Shown here piece after piece: positions 9,176 through 19,300 of a stretch of 64,000 nucleotides of DNA. The DNA is taken from NCBI GenBank assembly GCA_900315975.1, contig ONBA01000019.1, positions 34,090 to 98,089 of the forward strand. The letters are read 5' to 3'. This DNA comes from an uncultured Ruminococcus sp. GTDB taxonomy: Bacteria; Bacillota_A; Clostridia; Oscillospirales; Ruminococcaceae. A model generated the notes under the pieces. The model saw nothing but the letters and a program-made list of their open reading frames with translations, made no database searches and was not told the DNA's origin. Every line of letters begins with the position of its first letter. Positions within the stretch are counted from its first letter, which is position 1. The translations under genes and the position numbers were made by a program.

Positions 9176-11314
9176 ATGAGCGAGAATAAAAACAAATCTC
9201 TGTCTTTCGCAAGCCTTGCGCTTGCTCTTGCAAATGACTACAGCAGTCTTTACGTCATAGACTCAGATGATGACAGCTATGTTGAATATGCCCCCAGCGG
9301 CTCGGACAAGGAGCTCGTCATGGTCTCAAGCGGAAGCAACTTCTATGAGGACGTTCCGCATAACTGCCGCGAGCTCGTTTATAAGGACGATCAGGAGTTT
9401 TTCCTCAATGCCTTCAAGCGCGAGAACGTCATGAATGCGCTTGAGGTAGGACGTTCCTTCTCCCTGACATACAGGCTCGTCATAAACGGTGAGCCGAAGT
9501 ATTTCTTCCTCAAAACCATTCGCGGCGATGACAGCAGCATCATAATCGGTGTCCGTGATATCGACGCCGAAAAGCGCAGACAGCTCGCAAACGAACAGAA
9601 AAACCTTGCCTACGCTGAGATAGCACAGTCCCTCGCGAGCCTTTTCGAGATAATCTACCATATCGACATCGCTACCGGACAGTACATCTGCTACAGTGCC
9701 GGCGACAAGTATTCCAATCAGGGCTTCGGTATGAAGGGAGATAACTTCTTCGAGCAGGCAAAGCACGATGTTCAGCAGGTTATGCACCCCGATGACTGCG
9801 AGTATGTGCTGAAAGAACTCGACCGCGATACTCTCATAGACAACCTCCACGCTAACGGTACGGTCTCGATCACCTACCGTCAGGTCATTGACGGTCAGCC
9901 GATATACGTCAACCTCCTCGCCTTTATACAGAATAACGACACCGAGCACATCGTCATAGGCGTGAGAAATATTGACGCTCAGAAGAAAAAAGAAGCCGCC
10001 GGAGAGACCTACTCCCATATCGCAGGCTCTCTCGCAAGCCGCTATGAGGTCATCTACTATATCAATACCGATACCAACGAATATACCCTCTACAGTGCCA
10101 GCGAGGAGTACGCTAAGCTCGGCACTACCAAGCAGGGCAAGGACTTTTTCGCCGATGCCGACCGCGATGTCAAGGCCTATATCCACCCCGATGATGTCAA
10201 GCGTACCCTGAAACAGCTCGCTAAGGATAAGCTCCTGAAAGATCTCAGCAAGACCGGCTCTGTGACGCTCACCTACCGTCAGCTTCTCGGCGACAGGCAG
10301 CAGCATATGAATATGCTCGTTGTACAGCCGAAAAATGACAACCACCACATCGTTATCGGTGTGTTCAATACCGATGAACAGGTTCGCAAGGAGCAGCTTA
10401 TCCGCGCCGAAAGCCAGACCTTCAGCGATATCTCAATGGCTCTCGCACAGAGATACGAGGTCATCTACCATGTAAATATCATCACCAACGAATACTCCGA
10501 GTACAGCGCAAGCGACAAGTACTCCAAGCTCAAGGTCGGTACCAAGGGCAAGGACTTCTTCAAGGAGACTCAGGTCAATATGCAGCGCGATATCTACCCA
10601 GAGGATCTTCCGATGATGTCGCTTTCCATGAAAAAGGAAAACCTCCTCAACAGCCTCGACTCGTTCGGAAAGACCTTCCTCAACTACCGTCTCATGCTCG
10701 ACGGCAGACCGCAGTACGTTTCACTGTACGCCGTTCGCCCGAAGGAGGACTCCGAGCATATCATCATCGCCGTTGCAAATGTTGACGCCGCAAAGCGTAT
10801 GGAGATAGCCTATCAGAACGCAATGGATATGGCGAACAAGGACGCTCTCACCTGCGTCAAGAACAAACGCGCTTACGTTCAGGCTGAGACTGACCTCGAC
10901 GAACAGATCAAGAACTTTAACCAGTCGCCTTTCGCGATAGTCGTATGCGATGTAAACGGTCTGAAACAGGTCAACGATACAAAGGGTCACAAGGCGGGCG
11001 ACGATTTCATACGAAGCGCCTGCACGATAATCTGTACCACCTTCAAGCACAGCCCCGTTTTCCGCATCGGCGGCGACGAGTTCGCAGTCATACTCAAGGG
11101 GCACGACTACGAACAGCGCCATGAGCTTATGGAACAGCTCGGCAGAGTTCTCGAAGAGCAGAAATACAACGGCGTGGCACTGCTCGCCTCGGGTATATCC
11201 GACTTTGACGCCGAAAAGGATATGCGCGTGCAGGACGTTTTTGAACGTGCCGATGCTCTCATGTACGCCGATAAGGAGATCTGCAAACAGCTCCAGCCAA
11301 ACGTCGTAAGATAA
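9176..11314 (+). CDS. Diguanylate cyclase with four tandem PAS-like repeats
   Basis: A 712-residue soluble protein predicted to make c-di-GMP. It has four homologous sensor repeats of about 130 residues (about 10-140, 148-275, 283-408 and 416-540), each with a YEVIYHI/NEYSEYSAS opening, a YxQ/YRL core and an ending IIIGVRDIDA-like strand, then a GGDEF domain (about 555-712) with an intact GGDEF signature at 632-636. The usual RxxD inhibitory site upstream of the signature is absent. No membrane segments are seen, so the signal is cytosolic. The ATG at 9176 follows AAGGAG. The adjacent EAL protein at 14117 supplies the opposing activity. Confidence 0.9.
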   Translation: MSENKNKSLSFASLALALANDYSSLYVIDSDDDSYVEYAPSGSDKELVMVSSGSNFYEDVPHNCRELVYKDDQEFFLNAFKRENVMNALEVGRSFSLTYRLVINGEPKYFFLKTIRGDDSSIIIGVRDIDAEKRRQLANEQKNLAYAEIAQSLASLFEIIYHIDIATGQYICYSAGDKYSNQGFGMKGDNFFEQAKHDVQQVMHPDDCEYVLKELDRDTLIDNLHANGTVSITYRQVIDGQPIYVNLLAFIQNNDTEHIVIGVRNIDAQKKKEAAGETYSHIAGSLASRYEVIYYINTDTNEYTLYSASEEYAKLGTTKQGKDFFADADRDVKAYIHPDDVKRTLKQLAKDKLLKDLSKTGSVTLTYRQLLGDRQQHMNMLVVQPKNDNHHIVIGVFNTDEQVRKEQLIRAESQTFSDISMALAQRYEVIYHVNIITNEYSEYSASDKYSKLKVGTKGKDFFKETQVNMQRDIYPEDLPMMSLSMKKENLLNSLDSFGKTFLNYRLMLDGRPQYVSLYAVRPKEDSEHIIIAVANVDAAKRMEIAYQNAMDMANKDALTCVKNKRAYVQAETDLDEQIKNFNQSPFAIVVCDVNGLKQVNDTKGHKAGDDFIRSACTIICTTFKHSPVFRIGGDEFAVILKGHDYEQRHELMEQLGRVLEEQKYNGVALLASGISDFDAEKDMRVQDVFERADALMYADKEICKQLQPNVVR

Positions 11315-11355
11315 GCGGTGCAGTTTTTAACTGCGTTGCTCATACGGAAGTGTTA

Positions 11356-11483
11356 CAAGAACTTATCAGGGGAAACCTTTCTGAGGAAAGGTTCCCGCTC
11401 ACGGCGGCGGTCCCCTCTGTCAGCTTCGCTGACATCTCCCCGCACTGCGGGGAGTCACCCCGAACCCCGGTACACGGTTCTTG
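11356..11483. repeat. MITE-like element with nested hairpins
   Basis: A 128 bp unit bounded by the inverted repeat CAAGAAC (11356-11362) / GTTCTTG (11477-11483). It contains GTCAGCTTCGCTGAC (11419-11433) and CTCCCCGCACTGCGGGGAG (11436-11454), both perfect hairpins, plus a GGAACC/GGTTCC-type arm near 11372-11395. It has no coding potential and is more GC-rich than nearby spacers. I infer a dispersed intergenic element; genome copies would prove it. Confidence 0.5.
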
Positions 11484-11495
11484 AAAGAAAAACAA

Positions 11496-11520
11496 AGCGC
11501 TGCCTTTTTCGGGTAGCGCT
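11496..11520 (+). terminator. Terminator after the GGDEF gene
   Basis: Stem AGCGCTGCC (11496-11504) with GGTAGCGCT (11512-11520), one G-T pair, followed by AATTTTG. Confidence 0.65.
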
Positions 11521-11667
11521 AATTTTGTACCGCCACGAAAAAAACTAAAGTAAGGCTTTGAATAGAGTTTGAAAGTACCTTCATCAAAAATGCTCACCTC
11601 AATAATCCTGAGATACTTCCAAATAATCAACTCAGTTAAAGGCTGCACTTTTTCAGCAAAGCAAAAT

Positions 11668-11689
11668 GCCCTCATTGCTGAGAGCATTC
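11668..11689 (-). terminator. Possible terminator after the GH30 gene
   Basis: Hairpin ATGCCCTCA / TGAGAGCAT with loop TTGC about 35 bases beyond the GH30 stop codon, followed on the minus strand by TTTTGCTTTGC. Confidence 0.5.
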
Positions 11690-11721
11690 GCTATAAAATT
11701 ATATTTTGGAGGGATAATGTC

Positions 11722-13905
11722 TTATTGCAGCGAGGTTATGATACCAAGCTTGAACTTCTGAATTTTCAGAGCGTCCTTATTGGTGATATCGTTGCTGAAA
11801 TCAACGTCCGCGTTCTTTTCGCCGACAGGTGTGAGCTTATACTTATCGGGATTTGTGATGCACTGCATGATGAAAACTGCATCTGCCATATTTACCTGAT
11901 CATCGCAGTTTGCATCGCCGAGGAGTGATACCTGAACATCAGAGGGAGGAGTTGTAGTAGTTGTTGTGGAGGTGGTAGTATCTGTAGTAGTTGTAGTTGT
12001 AGATGTAGTAGTCGTCGTAGTGGTTGTGGTAGTTGTTGTAGTTGTTGTGGTGGTGGTAGTAGTTGTTACTATTTCCTCAGCAGGTCCGTTTATCTTTGTG
12101 CCCTTAACCGCAACGATAGCTTCATCAATGTAGAAGTTATCGGTTGTCCCTTCCTCTGTCTCAACGTAGAGGATATATCCAGAGCCCTCGGGAAGGGTGA
12201 AGTTCTGATTTGCGAGCTGAACGTACTTGTCGGTTCCGGTTTTAGCGGAAGCGATGTGGTCGTACTTAGTAGTACCGGAGGCGTCCTTATACTCGAGTGA
12301 GAGCATCATTTCCGTATTCTCACCGGCAGTTGCAGCTATAACGCTGAAGCTGTAGGTCTCGCCGCCCTTGAAGGTGAGGGAATCGAGCGACTTCTGAACG
12401 CCCTGCCAAGCCTTTTCACGGTTCTGAACGAGAAGTGCTTCACCGCCGGCATAAGGGATACGGCCGCTGAGTGCAATTTCAGAACCGCCGCGGGATTCCC
12501 AGTCATCTGTACCGGTCTCGAATGTGTCGTGGTAGTAGTAGCCGTTCTCATCGGGAGTGATGGGGTCTCTCTGAACAGGACCGTCGGTATAGGGCGGAAG
12601 CTCCTTGCCGTCGCTCTTGAGGGTAACGATGAATGTGGAAACGCTCTTTGAGGGAAGCTGTGCATTGAAGCCGGAACCGCTTGCGCTCATATTCTTAGTA
12701 GGAGCGTGGTTCTCGCTTCCTGATGTTCTGTAGCGGTCAACGTTAGTGATAGATCTGCCGGTTATATCGAATACCTGGTTGATCTCGTTATCGCCCTTGT
12801 TGATAGCAACGATCTCGATCTGAGTATCGCTGTGCTTGTAAGCAGAAATGAAGATGTTGCTCTCAGGTGACTCTGTACAGTCGATACGGTAGTCGCCGGG
12901 ACGAATGTACTTAGAATACTGACCGAAAATATATCCGCGCTTTGAAACGCTGTGTGTTGACTCATAGATGATACTGTAATTACGACGGAGAGGCCATACA
13001 ACGTAAGCCTGCATACCGCCGACAACGAGTGCATCGTGGATATTTACAGCCTGCTCAAGGTTATCAGGCCACTTATTAGCATCAACTTTGCTGTCCGGAA
13101 CATAGACCTCAGTCATCCAGAGCTTCTTGCCGCAGCTTTCGAGCTCCGGGAAGTCCATCTTGTTTCTGGGAGTGCCATAGAAGTGAGTTCCGAAGAGATC
13201 GCAGTTTTCATAAGCCTTTGCGTTATTAAGGATCTTTTTGTAGTAGTCCTTACCGTTGCCCCATGCGCCGTACTGGAATGATTCAGGCGACATAAGCCTT
13301 GTGCTTGTGATCCTGTCGCCATAGTTAGCGATGAAGTCAGTAGTCTCGTCCGGAGTCCAGGCTGTCCACTCCTTAGCGTAATCAGGCTCATTCTGAACTG
13401 AAACGGAATAGAGGTCAACGCCGTTATCCTTCATATATTTACCGAAGTTGTTAAGGTGATCCGCATAAGCGGCGTAGTTGCTCTTGGGAAGATGGAGCTT
13501 ACCGCCGTAAGCGCTGCCGTTTTCAGCGAGGTTCGACGGCGGCTCCCAAGGTGATGCGAATACCGTGATGCCGTGCTTGGTAGCGTACTGAGCAGTCGGA
13601 AGAGCTTTGTTCCACTGATTTTTATCGGGGTTTACAAAGATACGAAGAATGGAGCAGCCGAGCTGTCCGTCACCGTTTCCGAAAGCGATCTCCCGGTCAG
13701 CAGCAGTAAGGTCGCCGTACCACTCGGGGTGATTGATACCACCGAAGCCGTCAATGGACTGATACAGCTTATTAGTATTGATAGTACAGGTACCTGCGGC
13801 AGCAGCCTCCTGAGTGGTTGCAGGTGCAAACGATGACGAAGAGATTATCATCGTTCCGGCAACCGTCCCGGCTAAAGCCGCTTTGAGTTTGCCAAGGATC
13901 TTCAT
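11722..13905 (-). CDS. GH30_8 glucuronoxylanase - CBM22-like - dockerin
   Basis: A 727-residue secreted, cellulosome-borne xylanase. Order: signal peptide (1-37), GH30 catalytic and side beta domain (about 40-430) with acid/base Glu173 in QNEPDY and nucleophile Glu266 in LWMTEVY, then a CBM22-like carbohydrate-binding module (about 455-610), a linker made almost only of Thr codons (about 612-655), and a type I dockerin (GDANCDDQVNMADAVF and a second Asn/Asp repeat). WPLRRNYSI and SKRGYIFGQYSKYIRPGDYR match subfamily 8, which cuts xylan next to methylglucuronic acid. The ATG follows AGGAGG. The linker DNA (about 11945-12070) is repetitive and prone to length change. Confidence 0.93.
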   Translation of the reverse strand: MKILGKLKAALAGTVAGTMIISSSSFAPATTQEAAAAGTCTINTNKLYQSIDGFGGINHPEWYGDLTAADREIAFGNGDGQLGCSILRIFVNPDKNQWNKALPTAQYATKHGITVFASPWEPPSNLAENGSAYGGKLHLPKSNYAAYADHLNNFGKYMKDNGVDLYSVSVQNEPDYAKEWTAWTPDETTDFIANYGDRITSTRLMSPESFQYGAWGNGKDYYKKILNNAKAYENCDLFGTHFYGTPRNKMDFPELESCGKKLWMTEVYVPDSKVDANKWPDNLEQAVNIHDALVVGGMQAYVVWPLRRNYSIIYESTHSVSKRGYIFGQYSKYIRPGDYRIDCTESPESNIFISAYKHSDTQIEIVAINKGDNEINQVFDITGRSITNVDRYRTSGSENHAPTKNMSASGSGFNAQLPSKSVSTFIVTLKSDGKELPPYTDGPVQRDPITPDENGYYYHDTFETGTDDWESRGGSEIALSGRIPYAGGEALLVQNREKAWQGVQKSLDSLTFKGGETYSFSVIAATAGENTEMMLSLEYKDASGTTKYDHIASAKTGTDKYVQLANQNFTLPEGSGYILYVETEEGTTDNFYIDEAIVAVKGTKINGPAEEIVTTTTTTTTTTTTTTTTTTTTTSTTTTTTDTTTSTTTTTTPPSDVQVSLLGDANCDDQVNMADAVFIMQCITNPDKYKLTPVGEKNADVDFSNDITNKDALKIQKFKLGIITSLQ

Positions 13906-13969
13906 TTTTAATATCCTCCTTAAAATAGATTTTTTGAAAACTATGTAAGTTTATTTACTTATTAATGAT

Positions 13970-13998
13970 ATTCTAACACAATTCTTTTTGTCTTTCAA
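13970..13998 (-). promoter_or_regulatory. Promoter of the GH30 gene
   Basis: TTGAAA (13993-13998) and TAGAAT (13970-13975), 17 bp apart on the minus strand, about 65 bases ahead of the start. Confidence 0.65.
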
Positions 13999-14063
13999 CC
14001 CACATTATGCAGTTATGGTGGATAATGCAAACAATCCACTGACATATTATACTGAATTTATAA

Positions 14064-14099
14064 AAAAAGCAGAGCACAAAATGTCGCGTTCTGCTTTTT
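14064..14099. terminator. Terminator after the EAL gene
   Basis: Stem AAAAAGCAGA (14064-14073) with TCTGCTTTTT (14090-14099) directly beyond the EAL stop codon, followed on the minus strand by a T-run. Confidence 0.8.
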
Positions 14100-14116
14100 C
14101 GTATTGATATTATAGT

Positions 14117-16198
14117 TCAGTCTATCTTCCGGCTTACGATATCCTCACCGTTGTGGGTAAGAATAATCTGTCCGCTGATGAACTCCGCACGGCTGCGGTC
14201 GATGTACTCCATAACGTCAATGGGAGTATTGAGCGTAATGTGTATCTCCGCGGTCTCCTGACGCATCGAGGTATCTCCGGTGAAGCCGCCTGCTCCGAGA
14301 GCCTGCTTTCCGCTGACGGTAAGGCTTACACCTGCCTGTGTGACGGAGATATTGCTCTTGCCCTCCAGAGCGGCAAAGGCAGCGCAGCGTTCGCCCTTGA
14401 TATTCACGAAGCAGCTCGCCTCGCGCACATTGATACTGGTCTTCTCGCCGTCAAGAGTACCGATACCCACAAGCTCGATTCCAGACATGAATATCTTCGC
14501 CGAGGTCTTGAATATAGTGATATCGTTGTTTCTTCCGATAGAACCTATCGCCGTGCCTCTTGCGGCAGTCATCTCCATGCCGATATCACAGTCGTGGATA
14601 ACGAGCTCGTTGTCGGAATAGAGCGAGCCGATGCCGACGATAACATCACCTTGCAGGTTCAGACGGTACTGTCCGGCGTTTATCCTGATGATACCGCCGT
14701 TTCCGGAGCCTATCGCGATACCGGTCTGTCCCTTTGAATTTATGGTTATTCTGCCGGACTGCTCAAATACGAGCTCACCGTGAAGAAGTCCGATGCCGTT
14801 TCCAATGCCGTAGTACTCATTGGAATCGAGGTCTATTTCGAGCTTGCCCTCGCCCGCGATCGTGAGCTTCGAGGATTCCGGAACGCGTATACCGCCAAGG
14901 TCGAGCTTGTTATCGCCTCTGAGGACGATTGTTACGTTGTTGTCCTCACCGATGTCGATGCAGGGTCTGTTCTTGATACTTGTGAGCCAAGCATTCTCGA
15001 GCGTGATCTTGCCTGAGAAGTCCTTCTTTGTCTCAATGTGCATCTGCGTGTCAACGGTAGGATCGCCCTCGACGATAACATCGCCGTTTCCGTTGGCACC
15101 GATGACGATACGCTTCATCTTCGACTGCATGAGCCTTTCGAGCACGATGCGTTCAGCACAGTCAGCGAGGTAGACCTGCTGACCGATACCGTCCTCACGT
15201 TCCTGATGATAGCGCTTTATCATCTGCTTGATAGCCTCGGGGATAGAGTCGATTATCTCCGGGGCAGGTCTTGCCGTGTAGTAGCCCTGAACGAGGTCTG
15301 CGCCGAGCATTATCACGGTGTGCAGCTCCTCGGCAGTTTCAACGCCCTCAGCAAGCGCAAGTATATCGTTATCGTGGCAGAACTGGATTATCTCCCTTAC
15401 AAAATGGCGCTTTTTCGGACTGTTCTGAATTCCGCTTAGCAGTGAACGGTCGATCTTGACGAAATTCGGCATATACCTGAGAAGGTTGCCGGCGTTTGAG
15501 TAGCCGGAGCCGTAATCGTCGATAGCCATTTTTATGCCCATGTTCCTGTAGCGTTCCTTGAGCTTCTCGAGGCTCTCGTCATCGACCTCGGACTGCTCTG
15601 TCATCTCGACTACGGCAGTATCGGCGTGTTTCAGCAGGAGCCTTGTAACGTTCCTGAAGTCCTCAACATTGAGCTTGGCCTCGGGAATGCTGTTGATGAA
15701 GACGAATTTTCCGAGAAAATCTTCCTTGCGGAGGTCAATGATACCGAGCACGTTCATGAAGGTACCACGTTCGATATCGGAGAGACGGTTCACAAGTCCG
15801 GCATATTTCAGAATGTGCATGGGCGTAAGCTTCATGGAACTCTTGGGTCTCATGAGAGCTTCGTAGGAATATATCTCGCCGTCGGTAGTATTGACTATCG
15901 GCTGGAAGTAATAATCGAACAGGTTCTCGTCTATGATATGCTCAGTCTCAGCCAGCTCGGCACGTTCCTCCTCGGTAAGGGCAGAGAGCCTGTGGTCAAG
16001 GAGACTGCCATTGTTCTTGGAGTGGAGAATCAGCTCTGAAATAACATCAACGTCCTGAATGATAAGCTGATCTGTCTCACTTTTATGCTCAAGGCGGTAC
16101 TTTTCCATGAGTTCAGCACGTTTTTCTTCTGTCGTGAGCGATATTACATCGTTCAAAAGGTCATGCAGCCATAAATAATCCATGCTGTCCTGAGCCAT
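14117..16198 (-). CDS. EAL-domain c-di-GMP phosphodiesterase fused to a beta-helix-like domain
   Basis: A 693-residue soluble protein. After a helical N-terminus (1-90) lies an EAL domain (about 91-330) with every expected catalytic residue: EAL at 113-115, Asn169, Glu198 in EMTE, Asp227-Asp228 in DDYGSGYS, Lys248 in KIDR, Glu284 in AEGVE and Gln304. It should hydrolyse c-di-GMP. Residues about 370-670 form a run of short Gly/Ile-rich repeats (GIGNGIGLLHG, GIAIGSGNGG, GTAIGSIGRN) like right-handed beta-helix carbohydrate-binding-like domains that are normally extracellular. No signal peptide or membrane helix is present. The fusion is unusual; it may be a ligand or scaffold sensor. Confidence 0.88.
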   Translation of the reverse strand: MAQDSMDYLWLHDLLNDVISLTTEEKRAELMEKYRLEHKSETDQLIIQDVDVISELILHSKNNGSLLDHRLSALTEEERAELAETEHIIDENLFDYYFQPIVNTTDGEIYSYEALMRPKSSMKLTPMHILKYAGLVNRLSDIERGTFMNVLGIIDLRKEDFLGKFVFINSIPEAKLNVEDFRNVTRLLLKHADTAVVEMTEQSEVDDESLEKLKERYRNMGIKMAIDDYGSGYSNAGNLLRYMPNFVKIDRSLLSGIQNSPKKRHFVREIIQFCHDNDILALAEGVETAEELHTVIMLGADLVQGYYTARPAPEIIDSIPEAIKQMIKRYHQEREDGIGQQVYLADCAERIVLERLMQSKMKRIVIGANGNGDVIVEGDPTVDTQMHIETKKDFSGKITLENAWLTSIKNRPCIDIGEDNNVTIVLRGDNKLDLGGIRVPESSKLTIAGEGKLEIDLDSNEYYGIGNGIGLLHGELVFEQSGRITINSKGQTGIAIGSGNGGIIRINAGQYRLNLQGDVIVGIGSLYSDNELVIHDCDIGMEMTAARGTAIGSIGRNNDITIFKTSAKIFMSGIELVGIGTLDGEKTSINVREASCFVNIKGERCAAFAALEGKSNISVTQAGVSLTVSGKQALGAGGFTGDTSMRQETAEIHITLNTPIDVMEYIDRSRAEFISGQIILTHNGEDIVSRKID

Positions 16199-16243
16199 AG
16201 GACCGATCCCCTCCTTTACATTTTTGTATACTCATTCATATAA

Positions 16244-16272
16244 ATTATACCACATTCACCTGCCGTTTGCAA
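16244..16272 (-). promoter_or_regulatory. Promoter of the EAL gene
   Basis: TTGCAA (16267-16272) and TATAAT (16244-16249) with 17 bp spacing on the minus strand. A run of 15 A (about 16303-16317) follows on the far side, belonging to the upstream terminator tail. Confidence 0.7.
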
Positions 16273-16326
16273 GTATTTTTCGAACAAAAGCGTCCAATGC
16301 AAAAAAAAAAAAAAATTAACAAAAAT

Positions 16327-16351
16327 CGCAGGACGGGGTCACCGTCCTGCG
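16327..16351 (-). terminator. Terminator after the GH127 gene
   Basis: Perfect 10 bp GC-rich stem (CGCAGGACGG / CCGTCCTGCG, loop GGTCA) followed on the minus strand by ATTTTTGTTAA and a long T-run. Confidence 0.92.
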
Positions 16352-16363
16352 TTAGCGTTATTT

Positions 16364-19300
16364 TTACAGCACATCTATGATACCGAGCTTGAACTGCTGG
16401 ATACGGAGAGCGTCCTTATTGGTAACGCCCTCTGTGCCGTCAACATCGGCGTTTTTCTCGCCCTTTCCGGTGAGACTGTACTTGTCTGGATTGCCGATAG
16501 TCTGCATGATGAACACTGCGTCCGCCATATTGACCTCGCCGTCACAATTCGCATCACCTCTGAGGATATCGTCTTCCCCTGCCGTAACGAGCGGGAGCGG
16601 TTCCTGTTCAAGGGTGCGGATAATGATGTAGTTGATGTTGATAGCCTTGTCATCCGAGGTGAGAGTGAACTGAACTCCGCCGCCTGTTGAGGTAAGCTCA
16701 AATGTGGTGGGAGTTTTGCCGTCGGTCGCACAGCCGCTCTTGATGAGTTCCCGGGAATTCGTATCGTAAGCGGTATAGATCGAAGGCTTAGTGGAGCAGC
16801 CCCACGGATCACTGAAACACATTTCAACTTCGTATTTTCCGTCCGGGAGCTGAAATCCGTAGTCAAGCCGCCTGTCAATATCGTTTTCGTACTGGTTCTT
16901 TGTATAGCGGTAGGTAGCCGTTTTGTCCCGACCGTCAGCGGTGTGGTACTCATCGCACCATGTGTTTGCTGTGTAGAGACCGCCGCTCTTGGAGCTGCCG
17001 TTGTACTGGTCGTTGGGATCGTCGATAAGTCCCCATGTCATACCGGTAACAGGGTCGATGCCGTAGAGCTGCTCGGTAACGCTGTTGTAGAAGCCGAGCA
17101 TATCTCTGCCGGAGGTGGTCGAGGTATCGTGGTCGCCGCAGTCAACGAAATAGGCAATGCTGCTGTCATATTCGTAGTTTGTCCTCTGTGCCGTCATGTA
17201 GATAAAATCGCATACCTTTGCGGACTCCTCACCGTTAATTCCGGAGAAGCCGATAGTTACTACATCGTATTCCTCGCCGTCAGCGGTGATGTGCTCAACA
17301 TAATTTTCCATTACCTCGGAAGGAAGAAGTATCTGTACATCGTAGACGTCCGGAGCATCATTGCTGACATAGAGTTCATGCTGATAGATAATAGCATCGC
17401 CGGCAGTTATGCGGATAGTCTTTTCGTTGTCAGACTTGCGGAACTTCACTGTGAGGATATTGTAATCGGCGTCCTTGTCAACAGCCATGCGGTACTTGAA
17501 ATAGCCGCCTTTTTCCGCGTAACGGTAGGTGCTGTCATCGGTAACGCCCTGAGTATTCTTCTCCTCCATAGCGTGGAGGTCGTCGTTCTCGTACTGACCG
17601 TAACCCGGCTGAACCGTATCAACAACTGTCTTTTTCGAGCGCGGAGGCTTGTCAACTGCCGTTCCGCTCGCCTGGAAATTCCAGTATATGCCGTATCTCT
17701 GCTGATACTGCTTGTAGTGAGGCGTGAACGTGAGGTCGTGGTCAGTGCCTTTGAGCGTGAATTTCAGCGAGGAGCCGTCCTTCACGAGATAGTCGTCGAT
17801 ATCGTACATGAATGTTCCGACTGACAGCTTATTATCGGATATACGGATATTTTCGGAGGGAGTGATCTTCTCCTTCGGAGTGGTCACCCACATACCTGTC
17901 GAACCTGTCGCCATATTCTCCTTGCCGAGCTCTGCACTGAGCACCACGGGACCGTATTTGAAGCCGTAAACGGTGTTTTTGTCCGGAAGCGCGTAAGCCT
18001 TTACAGCCTCCGGGATAGTGAGCTCTATCTGGTCGCCGTTCTGAAAATCGCCTGTTACCTGAGCATAGCCGTCAACGGTCTTGTAGCTGTACTTCTGACC
18101 GTTCACCTTGACGGTCATATTGCCGGCTTTCCAGTCGGGAATGCGGAAACGGAACTCAACAGAGGCACTGCCGCCTATGGTGAAAGTGGTGGTCTCACCC
18201 TCGGGGATAGTGCTTTCCTGCGTTATTTTCAGGTCCTTGTCAGCCCAGTTGAGTATGGAGCTCTGATACATATTGACGTAGAGCTTGTCATCGTCGTGCA
18301 TATAAATGGTGTCGCCGAGCTTGGTGAAGTTTTCCATGCCGCTTCCGGTGCAGCACCAGAACTTGTCCCAGCGCGTACCGTAGACCTTGAAATAGCCGGT
18401 CGCCATAGGCTGGAAGTAGGTGGTCATGCCTGTCTCGGGGTTCTGCGAGGACAGTATGGAGTTGTAGTAGGTGTTCTCGTAGAAGTCCATGTACTTGACA
18501 TCGCCGGTTATCTTGAAAAGCTCACGGCTGAGCTTCAGCATATTGTAGGAGTTGCAGGTCTCGCAGTTGCAGTTCGTGCGCTCTGCATCGAGAACATCGT
18601 CCATGCCGAAGTGCTCCCACTCGCTGTTTCCGCCAGTGATGTAAGTATGGTGGGTAACGACCATGTCCCAGAAGGCCTCAGCGTATTGCAGATAGCGGGA
18701 GGCATCTATCTTCTCACCGTTAACCGTCTTGCCGTCGAGGGCGATATAGCGCTTGAGGGCACCGAGGAACTTCGGGATAGTTGTATTGGCGTGTTTGCCG
18801 TTGAGGACGTTTGCGCCTCCGGTAAGAACAGCCTCGTGCAGCCTTGTCTCGTCAAAAACGTGGGCAGCGGCAGCGTGTTCGTCCTTGCCGGTGATGAGGT
18901 AGAGGTCGTACAGACAGTCGTTCATTCCGCCGTACTCAATGGATAGAACAGTATTGCGCGTCTGCTCGCTCCAGCCCTTTGTCCTGTTGTAGACCCAGTC
19001 TCCGAGCCCGGAGGCAAGCTCCTTTGCGGGAGCATAGCCCGTCGAATTGTAGACATCGACGATACCCGCAATGAGCTTGTGCATCGTGTACCACGGTACC
19101 CATGCATCGTCGAAGATGTTAGCCTTGCCGACCTCAACTCGGTCGAACTGGCGCTCGACATTGCCGTCCGAGGGCTTGGGAGCAGCCCATATGAAGCCCG
19201 GCTTGCCCTTCGAGTTCTTCTGGCATATCCTCATTTCGTCAACGAGTGTTTTCATTCTCGCTTCGAGAGCACTCCTTGCCTCACTGTCGAGGGACGGGTT

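Noticed and set aside
9326..10348. Long minus-strand reading frame of 340 codons inside the GGDEF gene
   Set aside because: It lies wholly antisense to well-conserved PAS repeats, has no ribosome site and repeats the periodicity of the real gene.
11945..12070. Tandem-repeat tract that might be taken as a microsatellite or CRISPR-like array
   Set aside because: It is the Thr-codon linker of the GH30-dockerin protein; repeats are three-base codons without spacers.
16943..17824. Plus-strand frame of 293 codons inside the GH127 gene
   Set aside because: Shadow of the real minus-strand gene, composed mainly of Val/Ala/Leu codons expected from the antisense frame.
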